From the NCBI RefSeq assembly GCF_000429145.1, contig NZ_KE386852.1, positions 175,573 through 239,572 of the forward strand: a DNA stretch of 64,000 bases, in the 5' to 3' direction. A program made the position numbers and the translations under genes. The stretch is from Aestuariibacter salexigens DSM 15300 (GTDB taxonomy: Bacteria; Pseudomonadota; Gammaproteobacteria; Enterobacterales; Alteromonadaceae). The stretch's first letter is position 1. Every line of letters begins with the position of its first letter. Below, in pieces: positions 45,477-54,625 of the stretch. The notes under the pieces were generated by a model, which had not been told where the DNA came from, searched no databases, and worked only from the letters and a program-made list of their open reading frames with translations.

Positions 45477-47501
45477 ATGAAAATAACTGTCGCGATGCGG
45501 GTCATTGGTGGTTTTGCCATCATCACTTTCCTGCTACTTGTTATCAGCTTATCGTCGTATTTCACCCTCAATTCAATTGAAGATGCCACAAAGGAAGTGA
45601 ACAACCTGGCTGTGCCTGCTATCTCTAGCACTGGCCGATTGGAATCTTCTTTTTTACGCATGGGTAAACTGACTTTTGAAGCCTATCTTGAGCAGGAACT
45701 CAGCGGTTTGGCGGAAAAGCAGGAACGTTTCAATGCCAACGAAGAGGACTTCGTACAGGAGCTGCGTCGCCTGAAAACAATTGTGGCAGAAGAACCAGGT
45801 CTGAGCCGTAGTCTGGTCAACATTGAAAATGTTTTTGAGCAATACCGCACCAACGTTACCAGCATGTATGACAATCATCGCATTGAGCTAGAGACCCGCG
45901 ATGCAATTGCAGATAAATTTGGCGACATTGAAGATAATGCAGACGATGCCTCAACACTCATTCTGGATTTCGCAGACCTCGATGCAGTACAGTCTTCAAG
46001 TCAGCTGCGCAGCGCTGCAGAAATTGGCAGCCGTCTGGAAACCACGCTATTAACTTTATTAACCGTTACCGCTGACTATTCTAAAACCACGACGCTTCTG
46101 CGCGCTGAAACGATCGGCAATGAAGTCGAACTGACAATCAACACCATCAGCGACCAACTGGCCGAAATGCAGCAAGCCGCCGGGGGGCGTGATAGCAGCG
46201 GCACCATCGATGAAATCACTGACCTGGTCAACGACGTGAACACTGCATATACCTCAGCCGGCGGTATTTTGCAGATGCAGGTGACCAAACTTGAACGGGC
46301 AAATGACGCCGAAAGCGCGCTAGCCGCTTCCGAGAAAAATATCGACGAAGGTCTGGCGGCGTTAACCTCACTGAGCGGACTGGCGGATAGTAAAGCAAAA
46401 GATGCAGAGCAGCTGGTGAATAGCAAAATTACCGGCGGTGTCACACAGATGGTGCTGATCTTCCTGGTTGCCGCAGGCCTGGCAGGCGGTATTGCGTTCT
46501 GGACAGTCACCTCAATCACCCGTCCTCTGCACAAAGTAAACGACATCCTGAAAGTCGTTTCTTCGGGTGATCTCACTCGCAAACTGGATGACTCGTCTGA
46601 TGATGAGTTTGGGGAATTGGCTAAAAACTGTAACGAATTAATAGACAGTCTCAAGCAGCTTATATCTGGCATCTCCACTCGTGCTGCACAGCTTGCCGCA
46701 GCATCAGAAGAGACGTCTACTGTTACATCACAGACAACCTTGTCGATTCAGGAACAAAAGTCGCAGATTGCCCAGGTTGCGACAGCAACAACCGAGATGC
46801 ACAGTACGTCAATGAATGTATCGCAAAGTGCTGAAGATACCCTGAACCAGATCCGCCATGCCGACGCGGAAGCAGAAAAAGTGAAAGCCATCTCGGCGGA
46901 AAATCGTCGTACCATTGAAGTACTGGCCGTTGATGTTGAGCAAGCTGCTGAGGTGATTAATAAGCTGCATCAGGACAGCGCCAGCATCGGCGGTATTCTT
47001 GACGTGATCCGCGGTGTCGCGGACCAGACTAACCTGCTGGCATTGAATGCTGCGATTGAGGCAGCACGCGCTGGTGAGCAAGGCCGTGGGTTCGCAGTGG
47101 TAGCTGATGAAGTACGCACGCTGGCTAGCCGCACACAGGAATCAACACAAGAGATCAACAATATGATCGAAGTGTTGCAGGCAGGTGCAGAAAAAGCCGT
47201 AGCTGTTATGAATCAGGGTAAGGAGCAGACAACGGTGTGCGTAGATCAGACAGAAAAAGCCGCTCAGGCGCTAAACCTGATCACTGACGCCGTGCATCGC
47301 GCCCATGATGTCAGCTCGCAAATCGAGCAATCAGCCCGCGAGCAGAATGTGGTATCCCAGGAGATCAGTGAGAAGCTGGAAAACATCGTAGGTATTGCAG
47401 AAGAGACCGCTACCGGTGCTCAGCAAACCTCAGACTCCAGCCACGAAGTTGCTCGCCTGGCAGAGGAACTGCAAAACTCTATCCGGCAGTTCAAAGTCTA
47501 G
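45477..47501 (+). CDS. Transmembrane methyl-accepting chemotaxis protein
   Basis: 674 residues. TM1 at about 8-30 ([21 protein letters not shown]), a long periplasmic helical domain (about 31-320), TM2 at about 322-344, HAMP (about 345-398, [35 protein letters not shown]), then the signalling hairpin with [20 protein letters not shown] and [19 protein letters not shown]. The ligand is unknown; the periplasmic part looks like a helical-bundle sensor rather than Cache. Preceded by TCGAGGAG about 7 bp from the ATG. The terminator at 47521 ends a single-gene transcript. Confidence 0.95.
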   Translation: MKITVAMRVIGGFAIITFLLLVISLSSYFTLNSIEDATKEVNNLAVPAISSTGRLESSFLRMGKLTFEAYLEQELSGLAEKQERFNANEEDFVQELRRLKTIVAEEPGLSRSLVNIENVFEQYRTNVTSMYDNHRIELETRDAIADKFGDIEDNADDASTLILDFADLDAVQSSSQLRSAAEIGSRLETTLLTLLTVTADYSKTTTLLRAETIGNEVELTINTISDQLAEMQQAAGGRDSSGTIDEITDLVNDVNTAYTSAGGILQMQVTKLERANDAESALAASEKNIDEGLAALTSLSGLADSKAKDAEQLVNSKITGGVTQMVLIFLVAAGLAGGIAFWTVTSITRPLHKVNDILKVVSSGDLTRKLDDSSDDEFGELAKNCNELIDSLKQLISGISTRAAQLAAASEETSTVTSQTTLSIQEQKSQIAQVATATTEMHSTSMNVSQSAEDTLNQIRHADAEAEKVKAISAENRRTIEVLAVDVEQAAEVINKLHQDSASIGGILDVIRGVADQTNLLALNAAIEAARAGEQGRGFAVVADEVRTLASRTQESTQEINNMIEVLQAGAEKAVAVMNQGKEQTTVCVDQTEKAAQALNLITDAVHRAHDVSSQIEQSAREQNVVSQEISEKLENIVGIAEETATGAQQTSDSSHEVARLAEELQNSIRQFKV

Positions 47502-47520
47502 GTTTCCGTTCTTTACTACT

Positions 47521-47552
47521 AAAAGCCGACGCCTTGAGGTGTCGGCTTTTTT
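47521..47552 (+). terminator. Intrinsic terminator of the chemoreceptor gene
   Basis: Arms AAAAGCCGACGCC and GGTGTCGGCTTTT pair almost fully around TTGA and end in six T. It lies 19 bp after the stop. Confidence 0.9.
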
Positions 47553-47662
47553 GTCTTTGGTTCGGCATTAGTCTCAATATGTGAATATAAGTACATTCCC
47601 CCGAGTAGAAGCTTATAAAAAGCCTTTTCAAATCCGATAGCGACTTACTCATATATGCCTGC

Positions 47663-47767
47663 TGAAGACAAAAAGCCAGCCTGTCCCCACCGCGAAGGCG
47701 GTGGTCTGTTGAAGACAAATTTATGCTCGTCATGCTCGAGAAATCGAGGATCTCAAATAGACAAATA
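47663..47767. repeat. Dispersed intergenic hairpin repeat, copy 3 (inverted relative to copies 1 and 2)
   Basis: Read on the minus strand the order is B then A: B hairpin (arms ATCCTCGA and TCGAGCAT), the tail GAGCATAAATTTGTCTT, then A with a perfect CCACCGC/GCGGTGG hairpin around CTTC and GACAGGCTGGCTTTTTGTCTT. It is about 90 percent like copy 2 over module A by eye. The order differs from copy 2 (A then B), as expected if the parent is a tandem of alternating units. Confidence 0.8.
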
Positions 47768-47822
47768 GAATACATTGGCACAAGCAGCAACATTTTTGCT
47801 GCTTGATGTTACTCAATGACAT

Positions 47823-48239
47823 TTACCACACTTTCTTTTTGTCTCCGTACCGAGTTATCCATCCCATCACATACGCAAAAAGAAAAATAGCTGGCGTAAT
47901 CGATGCATTAGGCTCAATAAAAACCCAGCTAATAAAACCAAGCAACACCATTGTTATCTCAGCCGATATGGCAGAACGTTTGGTACGAGCGCCTGCCAGA
48001 GACATCTTGAACCACCAAGGTAGAGCTTTCCAGTTTTCGGAATCTTTATCTATCACTATGATTTCCTCCGTTAGTCTTGAAATATCAACTTCAAAAACAG
48101 AGGCAAGGGACATCAATGTTTCAATGCTAGCTTTGTTTCCCGATTCAACTCGTTGAATCGTGCGCACGCTTAGCCCACAAAACTCCGCGAGCTGTTCCTG
48201 AGACCAATTACGTTCCATTCTCATCTTTTTGACAATCAT
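47823..48239 (-). CDS. XRE-family regulator with C-terminal 2TM membrane domain
   Basis: 138 residues. An N-terminal Cro/C1-type helix-turn-helix (about 1-60, WSQEQLAEFCGLSVRTIQRVESG) is joined to a C-terminal part with two hydrophobic segments (about 92-110 and 114-132, ITMVLLGFISWVFIEP and ITPAIFLFAYVMGWITRYG). This resembles the HTH plus 2TM-domain regulators, which are probably membrane-tethered. A candidate operator lies at 48298-48321. No clear target gene; the neighbouring membrane protein gene on the same strand upstream is one possibility. Confidence 0.85.
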   Translation of the reverse strand: MIVKKMRMERNWSQEQLAEFCGLSVRTIQRVESGNKASIETLMSLASVFEVDISRLTEEIIVIDKDSENWKALPWWFKMSLAGARTKRSAISAEITMVLLGFISWVFIEPNASITPAIFLFAYVMGWITRYGDKKKVW

Positions 48240-48571
48240 TGAATTACCTCACCAATCTGCCAGAGAAAATCTTGCAGTAAATACATCACTGTCGGCCATG
48301 ACAATGCTACGACATTGACATGACATCTATGATATTTAGCGATAATAACAGGTGAAAACGCTCAGGCTGACGAAATGATGCCCTATCGTAAAGTTGGAAA
48401 TTCATTACTCAGCCAACGGTAAGCTTCCATTGACTTCAACAGACAATTTGCGGTCGCACGACTTGGAGTAGAAATCGAGTCAGCGAATGGTCATAGTGTA
48501 CATGTTGGAGACGTTGAGTTATGTAAACTCCTCTAACGAGGTTGGTGCGTGTCTATCTAATTGGTGGCGAA
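48240..48571. other. Intergenic region upstream of the XRE-2TM gene
   Basis: 332 bp with no full gene. It contains an imperfect palindrome (48298-48321). One short frame around 48424-48537 reads about 37 codons of protein-like sequence (FNRQFAVARLGVEIESANG) without a start, perhaps a gene remnant. Confidence 0.4.
48298..48321. promoter_or_regulatory. Candidate operator: imperfect palindrome upstream of the XRE gene
   Basis: Arms ATGACAATG and CATTGACAT match as inverted copies at 8 of 9 positions with a 6-bp centre. It lies 59-82 bp upstream of the XRE start, where an autoregulatory site would be expected. Assignment is by position only. Confidence 0.4.
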
Positions 48572-49333
48572 TCACTCCCTAGTTTTAATTTCCTCATCAA
48601 GCAAGCGCAATAAAGTGTCTGCCGCTTCATTTTGATCAGTTAAATTACCAATTGACTGCACATACCCTGTCCATTCAACTAGTGCTCGATGCACCTCCGG
48701 TTCATTTGCTATTGCCTCTAGTCCTTTTATTGCTATTTCATCCGTAATAGGCAAATCACAAGGCGAAATATATACTTCTTCACCGTTAACCAATTGAAAG
48801 CATGTGGACCAATACGGTTCATGTATAGGAAGGGGAATGAGTCCTCTTACTAAATTTCTGTAAGTAGGTGACTCTGAAAATGGTCCACTGTTCAGAGTGA
48901 CACGTCGAATATAACCGTTTGCAGCAATGAATATTTCTCGATTTTGCGGCCATCCATTGCGCAACAACTCTTGGTATGTTGGTAAGCTAACTTCAATCTG
49001 CTGCCATTGGCTTGCATGAAAAAAGTCGACAATAATCTGAACACAATCTTGCTTACAAGAAGCATCTTCTTCGAGATAACTAACGGCTCGGATCCCAGAC
49101 TCGGACACCTGCTTGTAAGCGTTTACAATAGTGTTAGTCTGACGAATACTGTCGATGAGTTCGACTTTTAAAGCCTTTAACAGGGTCAGTTCCCTTTGGT
49201 TGTCGGCTCGCTGTTCGTTCCAATTGGCAACTTGAATGCCGATAAACACACCAACAACTACTATAATGAAATCGAGAAACACAGCTGTCCAATTCTGTGT
49301 TCGAACATGCTCCATTACACGACGCAGTAGCAT
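48572..49333 (-). CDS. Single-pass membrane protein with soluble domain containing four Cys, unknown function
   Basis: 253 residues. Residues about 16-36 form one transmembrane helix (VFLDFIIVVVGVFIGIQVANW) followed by NEQRADNQRELTLLKALKVEL, a pattern I recall from a family of uncharacterised marine proteins (similar to DUF6090). The larger part is a helical domain. Four Cys (ASCKQDC, STCFQ and SPCD) suggest two disulfides if it faces the periplasm. A conserved-looking LPTYQELLRNGWPQN and a tail predicted helical complete it. No function can be assigned. Confidence 0.7.
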   Translation of the reverse strand: MLLRRVMEHVRTQNWTAVFLDFIIVVVGVFIGIQVANWNEQRADNQRELTLLKALKVELIDSIRQTNTIVNAYKQVSESGIRAVSYLEEDASCKQDCVQIIVDFFHASQWQQIEVSLPTYQELLRNGWPQNREIFIAANGYIRRVTLNSGPFSESPTYRNLVRGLIPLPIHEPYWSTCFQLVNGEEVYISPCDLPITDEIAIKGLEAIANEPEVHRALVEWTGYVQSIGNLTDQNEAADTLLRLLDEEIKTRE

Positions 49334-49411
49334 TCTTGTTCCTTTTTTTATTTTAGCTGCCTGTAAAAGTTACAATAACGTAGTTGTTGAGTTCTTGCCT
49401 ATGTTTCTAAT

Positions 49412-49675
49412 ATGTCACGGTTGGAATCGCAGATGGAAGCAGGCAGAGAGGCATTTTTAGCGAAGCTCACCGCTGCCGAGGCCAACAAGCTCGTGGTTTA
49501 TTCAAATCAAATGGGCGGATGGCACTCACTCCCAGACTATGGTTTATCACATCAGACAATAGTGCTGAATGCCGTCGGGTTCAGCCAATTTCACCACTTG
49601 GCAAACAACTTGCTGGAAGTCATTGACTACCACAGCCAAGAGGAACGTCCTAATGGAGAGCAGCACCACTTTTAA
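49412..49675 (+). CDS. Possible small protein overlapping the acyl-CoA reductase start
   Basis: 87 codons with amino-acid composition like a real protein (GREAFLAKLTAAEANKLVVY, LPDYGLSHQTIVLNAVG), but no clear ribosome-binding site before the ATG. Its last 23 bases overlap the start of the reductase in another frame. It could be a real coupled gene whose 3' end carries the reductase ribosome-binding site, or an artefact. No family is recognised. Confidence 0.4.
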   Translation: MSRLESQMEAGREAFLAKLTAAEANKLVVYSNQMGGWHSLPDYGLSHQTIVLNAVGFSQFHHLANNLLEVIDYHSQEERPNGEQHHF

Positions 49676-51152
49676 CGTCGATCACGCCTTTGATGGCAAG
49701 CAGCTGTTGTTACTTGGCAGTACCGGGTTTCTGGGAAAAGTCGTACTTTACAACCTGTTATCGCTTCGCAGCAGCGTAGATATTGTGTTAATGATCCGCC
49801 ACAGCAACAGACAAACAGCGACACAGCGATTTCACGCAGATATTCTGCAAACGCCCCTTTTTAGTCATTTAAAGGACCAACTTGGTGCAGCGGCGTTTAA
49901 TCTGGCCCTGAGCAGGGTCAAGGTTATTGCCGGAGACATCACACTGCCAAAGTTTGGCCTCGATCACCTGCAATTCACCGAACTGGCAAATGATACGGAT
50001 CTTGTCATTAACTCAGCAGCCAGTGTTAATTTCCAGGAGCCGTTGCATCACGCACTGAAAATCAATACCTATTCTATCGATAACATTTTGTCACTGTGCC
50101 GTCCAAGGAGCGTTCCCGTACTGCATGTGTCTACCTGCTATGTGAATGGCTATCGTAAGGGCAGGATCAAAGAAACACTGGACAAGCCACGCCATATGGA
50201 TATCCCACAAACGCGATACGGACATTACCTGATTGATGGCATGCTTAGCAAAATGGAAGAGATCATCTCAAGCGTAAGACAGGCTCGAGAGGATAACGAT
50301 AAAGCCTTTTGTCAGAAGATGACCGAGGTCGGTGAACAAGTCGCGCATCAGTGTGGGTTTAACGACAGCTACACACTGACTAAGTGGCTGGCAGAACAAC
50401 GTCTGGTGAATCGTCGGTTTGGCTGCCCTGTCAGTATTGTGCGCCCTTCTATTATTGAAAGCAGCTGCGCACAGCCCTTCCCCGGCTGGCTGGAAGGCGT
50501 AAAAGTGGCAGACGCCGTAATTTATGCCTATGCAAAAAGTAAGTTGCACAGCTTTCCAGCACGAAAGAACCGAACTATAGACATAATCCCGGTCGATTTA
50601 GTTGCCAATAGCTGCATGCTGGCCGCCGCAGAACTGATTTCGGATTCAGCACCGTCTGAAGTAAATATCTATCAGTGTTGCAGTGGCAGCCGAAATCCTC
50701 TGAGCATTCAGACCCTGAAAGACGCCGTCGTAGACGTGGCCCAGCACCGTCATCACGCTTATACAAAGCTGTTTAGCGCAGCCCCTAAAAATGGCTTACG
50801 CATCATTCCTCCGTTTCTGTTTCATACGGTGATGAGCGCCTATCGCAGCTATGTGGGCCTGGCCAAGCTATTCAACCCGGAACGCTCCAGTAAAAAGCTC
50901 AATCGGCTTAAAACTGCAGAGAAGCTGGTCAAGCTGTTCGCCTTTTACGCAGCACCAGATTATCGATTCGATAACAGTAAGTTACGTGAATTGCATCAGC
51001 GAGTGAGTATCTCCGATCAAAACAGATACCCCGTGAGCCCTGATGAGTTGGACTGGCACCAATACATCAGCCAGGTGCATGTGCCTGGTCTGAACGACTA
51101 TGCATTAGGTGGCGCGCAGAGCAATAAAGCGTCTGTTAATCAGGCGGCCTAA
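49653..51152 (+). CDS. Alcohol-forming fatty acyl-CoA (or acyl-ACP) reductase
   Basis: 499 residues from the ATG at 49653, which has AGAGGA about 9 bp upstream. An extended Rossmann domain with GSTGFLG (22-28) and the catalytic Y240-x3-K244 (YTLTK) is followed by a FAR-C-like tail. The motifs VINSAASVNFQEPLHHALK, HVSTCYVNG, VRPSIIESS, GWLEGVKVADAV, IDIIPVDLVANS, YQCCSG and FYAAPDY follow the same order as in the Marinobacter fatty acyl-CoA reductase (about 513 residues) as I remember it. That enzyme reduces acyl-CoA to fatty alcohol with NADPH for wax esters. No wax synthase is in the window. Confidence 0.85.
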   Translation: MESSTTFNVDHAFDGKQLLLLGSTGFLGKVVLYNLLSLRSSVDIVLMIRHSNRQTATQRFHADILQTPLFSHLKDQLGAAAFNLALSRVKVIAGDITLPKFGLDHLQFTELANDTDLVINSAASVNFQEPLHHALKINTYSIDNILSLCRPRSVPVLHVSTCYVNGYRKGRIKETLDKPRHMDIPQTRYGHYLIDGMLSKMEEIISSVRQAREDNDKAFCQKMTEVGEQVAHQCGFNDSYTLTKWLAEQRLVNRRFGCPVSIVRPSIIESSCAQPFPGWLEGVKVADAVIYAYAKSKLHSFPARKNRTIDIIPVDLVANSCMLAAAELISDSAPSEVNIYQCCSGSRNPLSIQTLKDAVVDVAQHRHHAYTKLFSAAPKNGLRIIPPFLFHTVMSAYRSYVGLAKLFNPERSSKKLNRLKTAEKLVKLFAFYAAPDYRFDNSKLRELHQRVSISDQNRYPVSPDELDWHQYISQVHVPGLNDYALGGAQSNKASVNQAA

Positions 51153-51264
51153 TGCAGTAGCAAGAGAGGTTAGTATTAAAATGCAAGGACGCTTTAATCA
51201 TTTATCACCGATAGAAGTTAGTGTAATTTAACTTCAACCGGATTAGGACCAAGGTTGGTGATGG

Positions 51265-52203
51265 ATGGCTACCAGTTTACTCGCCCTGCTCGATGACATT
51301 GCCACTGTGATGGACGATGTCGCGATGATATCTAAAGTGGCTGCAAAGGAGACCGCTGGCGTGCTCGGTGATGACATCGCACTGAATGCGCAGCAGGTAT
51401 CCGGCATGTCTGCTAACCGAGAGCTTCCCGTGGTGTGGGCGGTGGCAAAGGGCTCTGCAGTGAATAAGCTGATTCTGGTGCCCTCCGCATTACTTATTTC
51501 GGCTATCTATGCACCGCTGATAACCGTGCTGTTGGTGATTGGTGGACTTTATTTGTGTTTTGAAGGCTTTGAAAAAGTCTGGCATACGCTGCGCACCAGA
51601 AAGCAAGACCGTGAAGAGAAAGATGCCCTGCGAGATGCCTTGCTGGACCCTGAGCTGGATTTGAAAACCTTTGAAAAAGAAAAAATTAAAGGGGCGATCA
51701 AAACAGATTTCATTTTGTCTGCAGAGATCATTGTGATCATCATGGGCAGCGCTGCTGAACAACCGCTCACGCAGCAAATCATTACGCTTTCCTGGCTTTC
51801 TTTGGCGTTTACCATAGGTGTTTATGGTCTGGTGGCCGCGATTGTGAAACTCGATGACGTTGGATTACACCTGTTAAAACGTGACAAAGACACGTCTTCA
51901 GGGCTGGGGTTATATGTCGGTAAAGCGTTATTAGTTTTCGCGCCGTTCCTTATGAAAAGCCTGACCGTGGTGGGCACCCTTGCCATGTTTCTGGTTGGTG
52001 GCGGTATTCTGGTGCATGACACTCCGTTACTTCATCACCTATCAGAAACCATTCTTGGCCACACGCAGTCATTGCCGGGGCTTGTGAATGCTGTACTGCC
52101 CATTTTATTGTCGTTTATCGCAGGGCTTATCGCCGGCGCTGTAGTAATGCTGATTATCAGCATTCCATCCGCGCTAGGCATAAACGGCAAAGCACAGCAC
52201 TAA
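51265..52203 (+). CDS. DUF808 family inner-membrane protein
   Basis: 312 residues. [20 protein letters not shown], followed by [24 protein letters not shown], is the fixed N-terminal signature of the DUF808 (YedI) family. Then come about five hydrophobic segments ([33 protein letters not shown], and three in the C-terminal half). Its function is unknown. It ends 5 bp from the convergent MBL-fold gene. Preceded by a GGATTAGGACC stretch without an ideal ribosome-binding site. Confidence 0.92.
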   Translation: MATSLLALLDDIATVMDDVAMISKVAAKETAGVLGDDIALNAQQVSGMSANRELPVVWAVAKGSAVNKLILVPSALLISAIYAPLITVLLVIGGLYLCFEGFEKVWHTLRTRKQDREEKDALRDALLDPELDLKTFEKEKIKGAIKTDFILSAEIIVIIMGSAAEQPLTQQIITLSWLSLAFTIGVYGLVAAIVKLDDVGLHLLKRDKDTSSGLGLYVGKALLVFAPFLMKSLTVVGTLAMFLVGGGILVHDTPLLHHLSETILGHTQSLPGLVNAVLPILLSFIAGLIAGAVVMLIISIPSALGINGKAQH

Positions 52204-52208
52204 GTCTG

Positions 52209-53090
52209 TTAGAGCGCGTTGATGGGTATCTTCAGATAGCGCGTGCCGTTATCATCCGCAGGGGGGAGATCGCCTGCGCGAATGTTGAGTTGGATAGCAG
52301 GTAATATCAGCCTCGGCATATCTAGCGTTGCATCACGGCTTTCCCGCATACTGATGAACTGATCGCGAGTTATCTCCTGCTTTACGTGAATATTATTCTC
52401 ACGCTGCGCTTTAACTGTCGTTTTACACTCATGCTGCCGACCTTTTGGCGGGTAGTCATGACAGATATAAATGTCAGTGCTATCAGGCAGGCTCAACAGT
52501 TTTTGGATTGAATCATAAAGCTGGCCAGCACTGCCGCCCGGGAAGTCACAGCGCGCCGTGCCCACGTCTGGCATGAACATGGTATCACCAACAAACACCG
52601 CCTGTTCATTCAGTACGTACGCCAAGTCGGCTGGGGTGTGACCAGGCGTATGCACGACTCTAAAGGTCAGATTCCCAAGCGTCAGTTGATCATCATCTTT
52701 AAAAAGCCGGTCAAACTGGGCGCCATTGGGCAAAAACGCTTTTTCCAGATTGAACAGCGTTTTAAAGGTCTTCTGGACCTCGGTAATATGTTCCCCGATA
52801 CCAATTTTGGCTGCGTACCTCTGCTTGAAAAAAGGGGCAGCAGAGAGGTGGTCTGCATGGGCGTGGGTCTCCAATACCCACTGTACAGATAGCTGTTCAG
52901 CATCGATATAATCAGCTATTTGCTGTGCGCTGTGCGACGAGGTGCGCCCGGACTTATAGTCAAAATCCAGCACCGGATCGATGACTGCAGCCTCGCGCGT
53001 TTCTATATCATGCACGACATAGGTGAAGGTTTCACTGTCATTATCCAGGAATGCTTCAACATGGAATGGCATAGTCATTTGCGTCTCCAT
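52209..53090 (-). CDS. MBL-fold metallo-hydrolase, persulfide dioxygenase-like
   Basis: 293 residues. The metallo-beta-lactamase metal motif THAHADHLSAA, the later VVHTPGHTPADL and GDTMFMPDVGTARCDFPGGS, and HDYPPKGR place it with the ETHE1/Blh-type sulfur dioxygenases (AVIDPVLDFDYKSG near the start is typical of the Blh/BigR group). These oxidise glutathione persulfide to sulfite with a single iron. No sulfurtransferase or BigR regulator is adjacent, so the exact role is inferred. The start may be the Met at residue 1, 4 or 7. Confidence 0.85.
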   Translation of the reverse strand: METQMTMPFHVEAFLDNDSETFTYVVHDIETREAAVIDPVLDFDYKSGRTSSHSAQQIADYIDAEQLSVQWVLETHAHADHLSAAPFFKQRYAAKIGIGEHITEVQKTFKTLFNLEKAFLPNGAQFDRLFKDDDQLTLGNLTFRVVHTPGHTPADLAYVLNEQAVFVGDTMFMPDVGTARCDFPGGSAGQLYDSIQKLLSLPDSTDIYICHDYPPKGRQHECKTTVKAQRENNIHVKQEITRDQFISMRESRDATLDMPRLILPAIQLNIRAGDLPPADDNGTRYLKIPINAL

Positions 53091-53108
53091 ACGTGTGTTA
53101 TGTCGGAC

Positions 53109-54467
53109 TTAATTGTTTTCAAAAAGTTGCTTATGCAGGTCGCGTACAACCTCCGTACTGTCTGCTTCATTCACCAGAAACGACATGTTGTGAGGGTTGG
53201 CACCAAAGCAGATCATACGCAGATTGTAGTTTGCCACTGCTGCAAAGATGCGGCTCGACACACCTTTTTCACTGTGCATGTTATTGCCTACCACCGTCAC
53301 CAGATCAAAACCGTGTTCGACGCTGACTTCACAGATTTCTTTTAACTCATCGACCGTCTCGCGATTGAGTCGTTCGGCTACCGAGTTTGGCGGATTATCC
53401 AAAGTAAAAGATACCGAGATTTCTGACGTGGTCACCAAATCCACACTGAGTTTATGCTTGGCGATAATCGCAAACACGCGCTCGAGAAAGCCCTGCGCAT
53501 ACATCATTTCAGGAGTTTTAACGGTGACCATGACCTGTTCTTTGCGACGCGTTATCGCACGATAAGCAGGCTCAACTTCGCAATCCCTGACAATCCATGT
53601 ACCGCCCTTTTCTGGCTCTTTGCTGGAGCCCACAAAAACTTTGATGTCTTGTCGGAGCGCCGGCTCCATCGTTGCGGGGTGCAATACTTTTGCACCAAAG
53701 GTTGCCATTTCTGCCGCTTCTTCAAAACTTAATTCCGGCAGTGGCCTGGCCTTGTCTGTGATGCGAGGGTCTGTGGTGTAAACGCCTATGACATCAGTCC
53801 ATATTTCACAGGTCGCCGCGTCCAGCGCTTCGGCAAGTAATGCGGCCGTAAAATCTGAGCCGCCACGACCCAGCGTGGTCGTATTGCCATCAGAATCCGC
53901 CCCTACGAATCCTTGCGTAACAACGATATTGTCTGCAAGCTCTGGGGCCAGCAACTGTGCTGATAATTCCCGGATCTGCTCGAGCTGCGGTGTCCCCTGT
54001 CCAAACGTACTATCAGTACGTAACACTTTACGCACATCAAAATTCTGCGCCGCGCCACCTAGCTGCACGATAACCTCAGCGAACAACAGAGAGGACATTC
54101 GCTCACCAAGGGATAACAGCGCATCCTGCAAGTCAGGACGATGTAAAAGCTCCTCGTGGAATGCCATCTCTTTGAGAGATTGCAGCAGTTCCTGCAGTTT
54201 TTCGCCAACATCCTGCGGCTCGCCAAGCGCTTTAAAAATGGCCAGCTCGATAGCTTCTATTTGTTCAATGGTTTGCTCAATTTGCTGTTGTGTCATAGGC
54301 CGATGAGCCAGCTCGACCAGAAAATTAGTGACACCTGCAGAGGCGCTCACCACAACAACCTTAGTCTTCGGATTAGCTAACACGATTTTGGCGCAATTAA
54401 GCATGCTGGCGTGATTGGCTACGCTGGTGCCTCCAAATTTAGCGATATTCAGACCGGTATTTTGCAT
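53109..54467 (-). CDS. lysC: Lysine-sensitive aspartate kinase III
   Basis: 452 residues. KFGGTSVANH opens the amino-acid kinase domain; LSLGERMSSLLFAEVI, TLGRGGSDFTAALLAEAL and ATFGAKVLHPATMEPA follow. Two C-terminal ACT domains (about 310-450) would bind lysine. Length and layout fit monofunctional aspartokinase III rather than the bifunctional ThrA/MetL. It commits aspartate to lysine, threonine and methionine. The 158-bp region upstream is too short for a full lysine riboswitch, unlike E. coli lysC. Confidence 0.94.
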   Translation of the reverse strand: MQNTGLNIAKFGGTSVANHASMLNCAKIVLANPKTKVVVVSASAGVTNFLVELAHRPMTQQQIEQTIEQIEAIELAIFKALGEPQDVGEKLQELLQSLKEMAFHEELLHRPDLQDALLSLGERMSSLLFAEVIVQLGGAAQNFDVRKVLRTDSTFGQGTPQLEQIRELSAQLLAPELADNIVVTQGFVGADSDGNTTTLGRGGSDFTAALLAEALDAATCEIWTDVIGVYTTDPRITDKARPLPELSFEEAAEMATFGAKVLHPATMEPALRQDIKVFVGSSKEPEKGGTWIVRDCEVEPAYRAITRRKEQVMVTVKTPEMMYAQGFLERVFAIIAKHKLSVDLVTTSEISVSFTLDNPPNSVAERLNRETVDELKEICEVSVEHGFDLVTVVGNNMHSEKGVSSRIFAAVANYNLRMICFGANPHNMSFLVNEADSTEVVRDLHKQLFENN

Positions 54468-54625
54468 AGTGAGTACGAAATTAAGGAAACTAATAACGCG
54501 TAAACTACCATCATTTGCGCATAAGCAAAGTGATTAAATGTGATCTTCCTGAAATTTTCAGCATATGATATTTCGGCTGCGCAATTTGTGCGCGACACTG
54601 CTCAACAAGAAAAGAGAGATATGCT

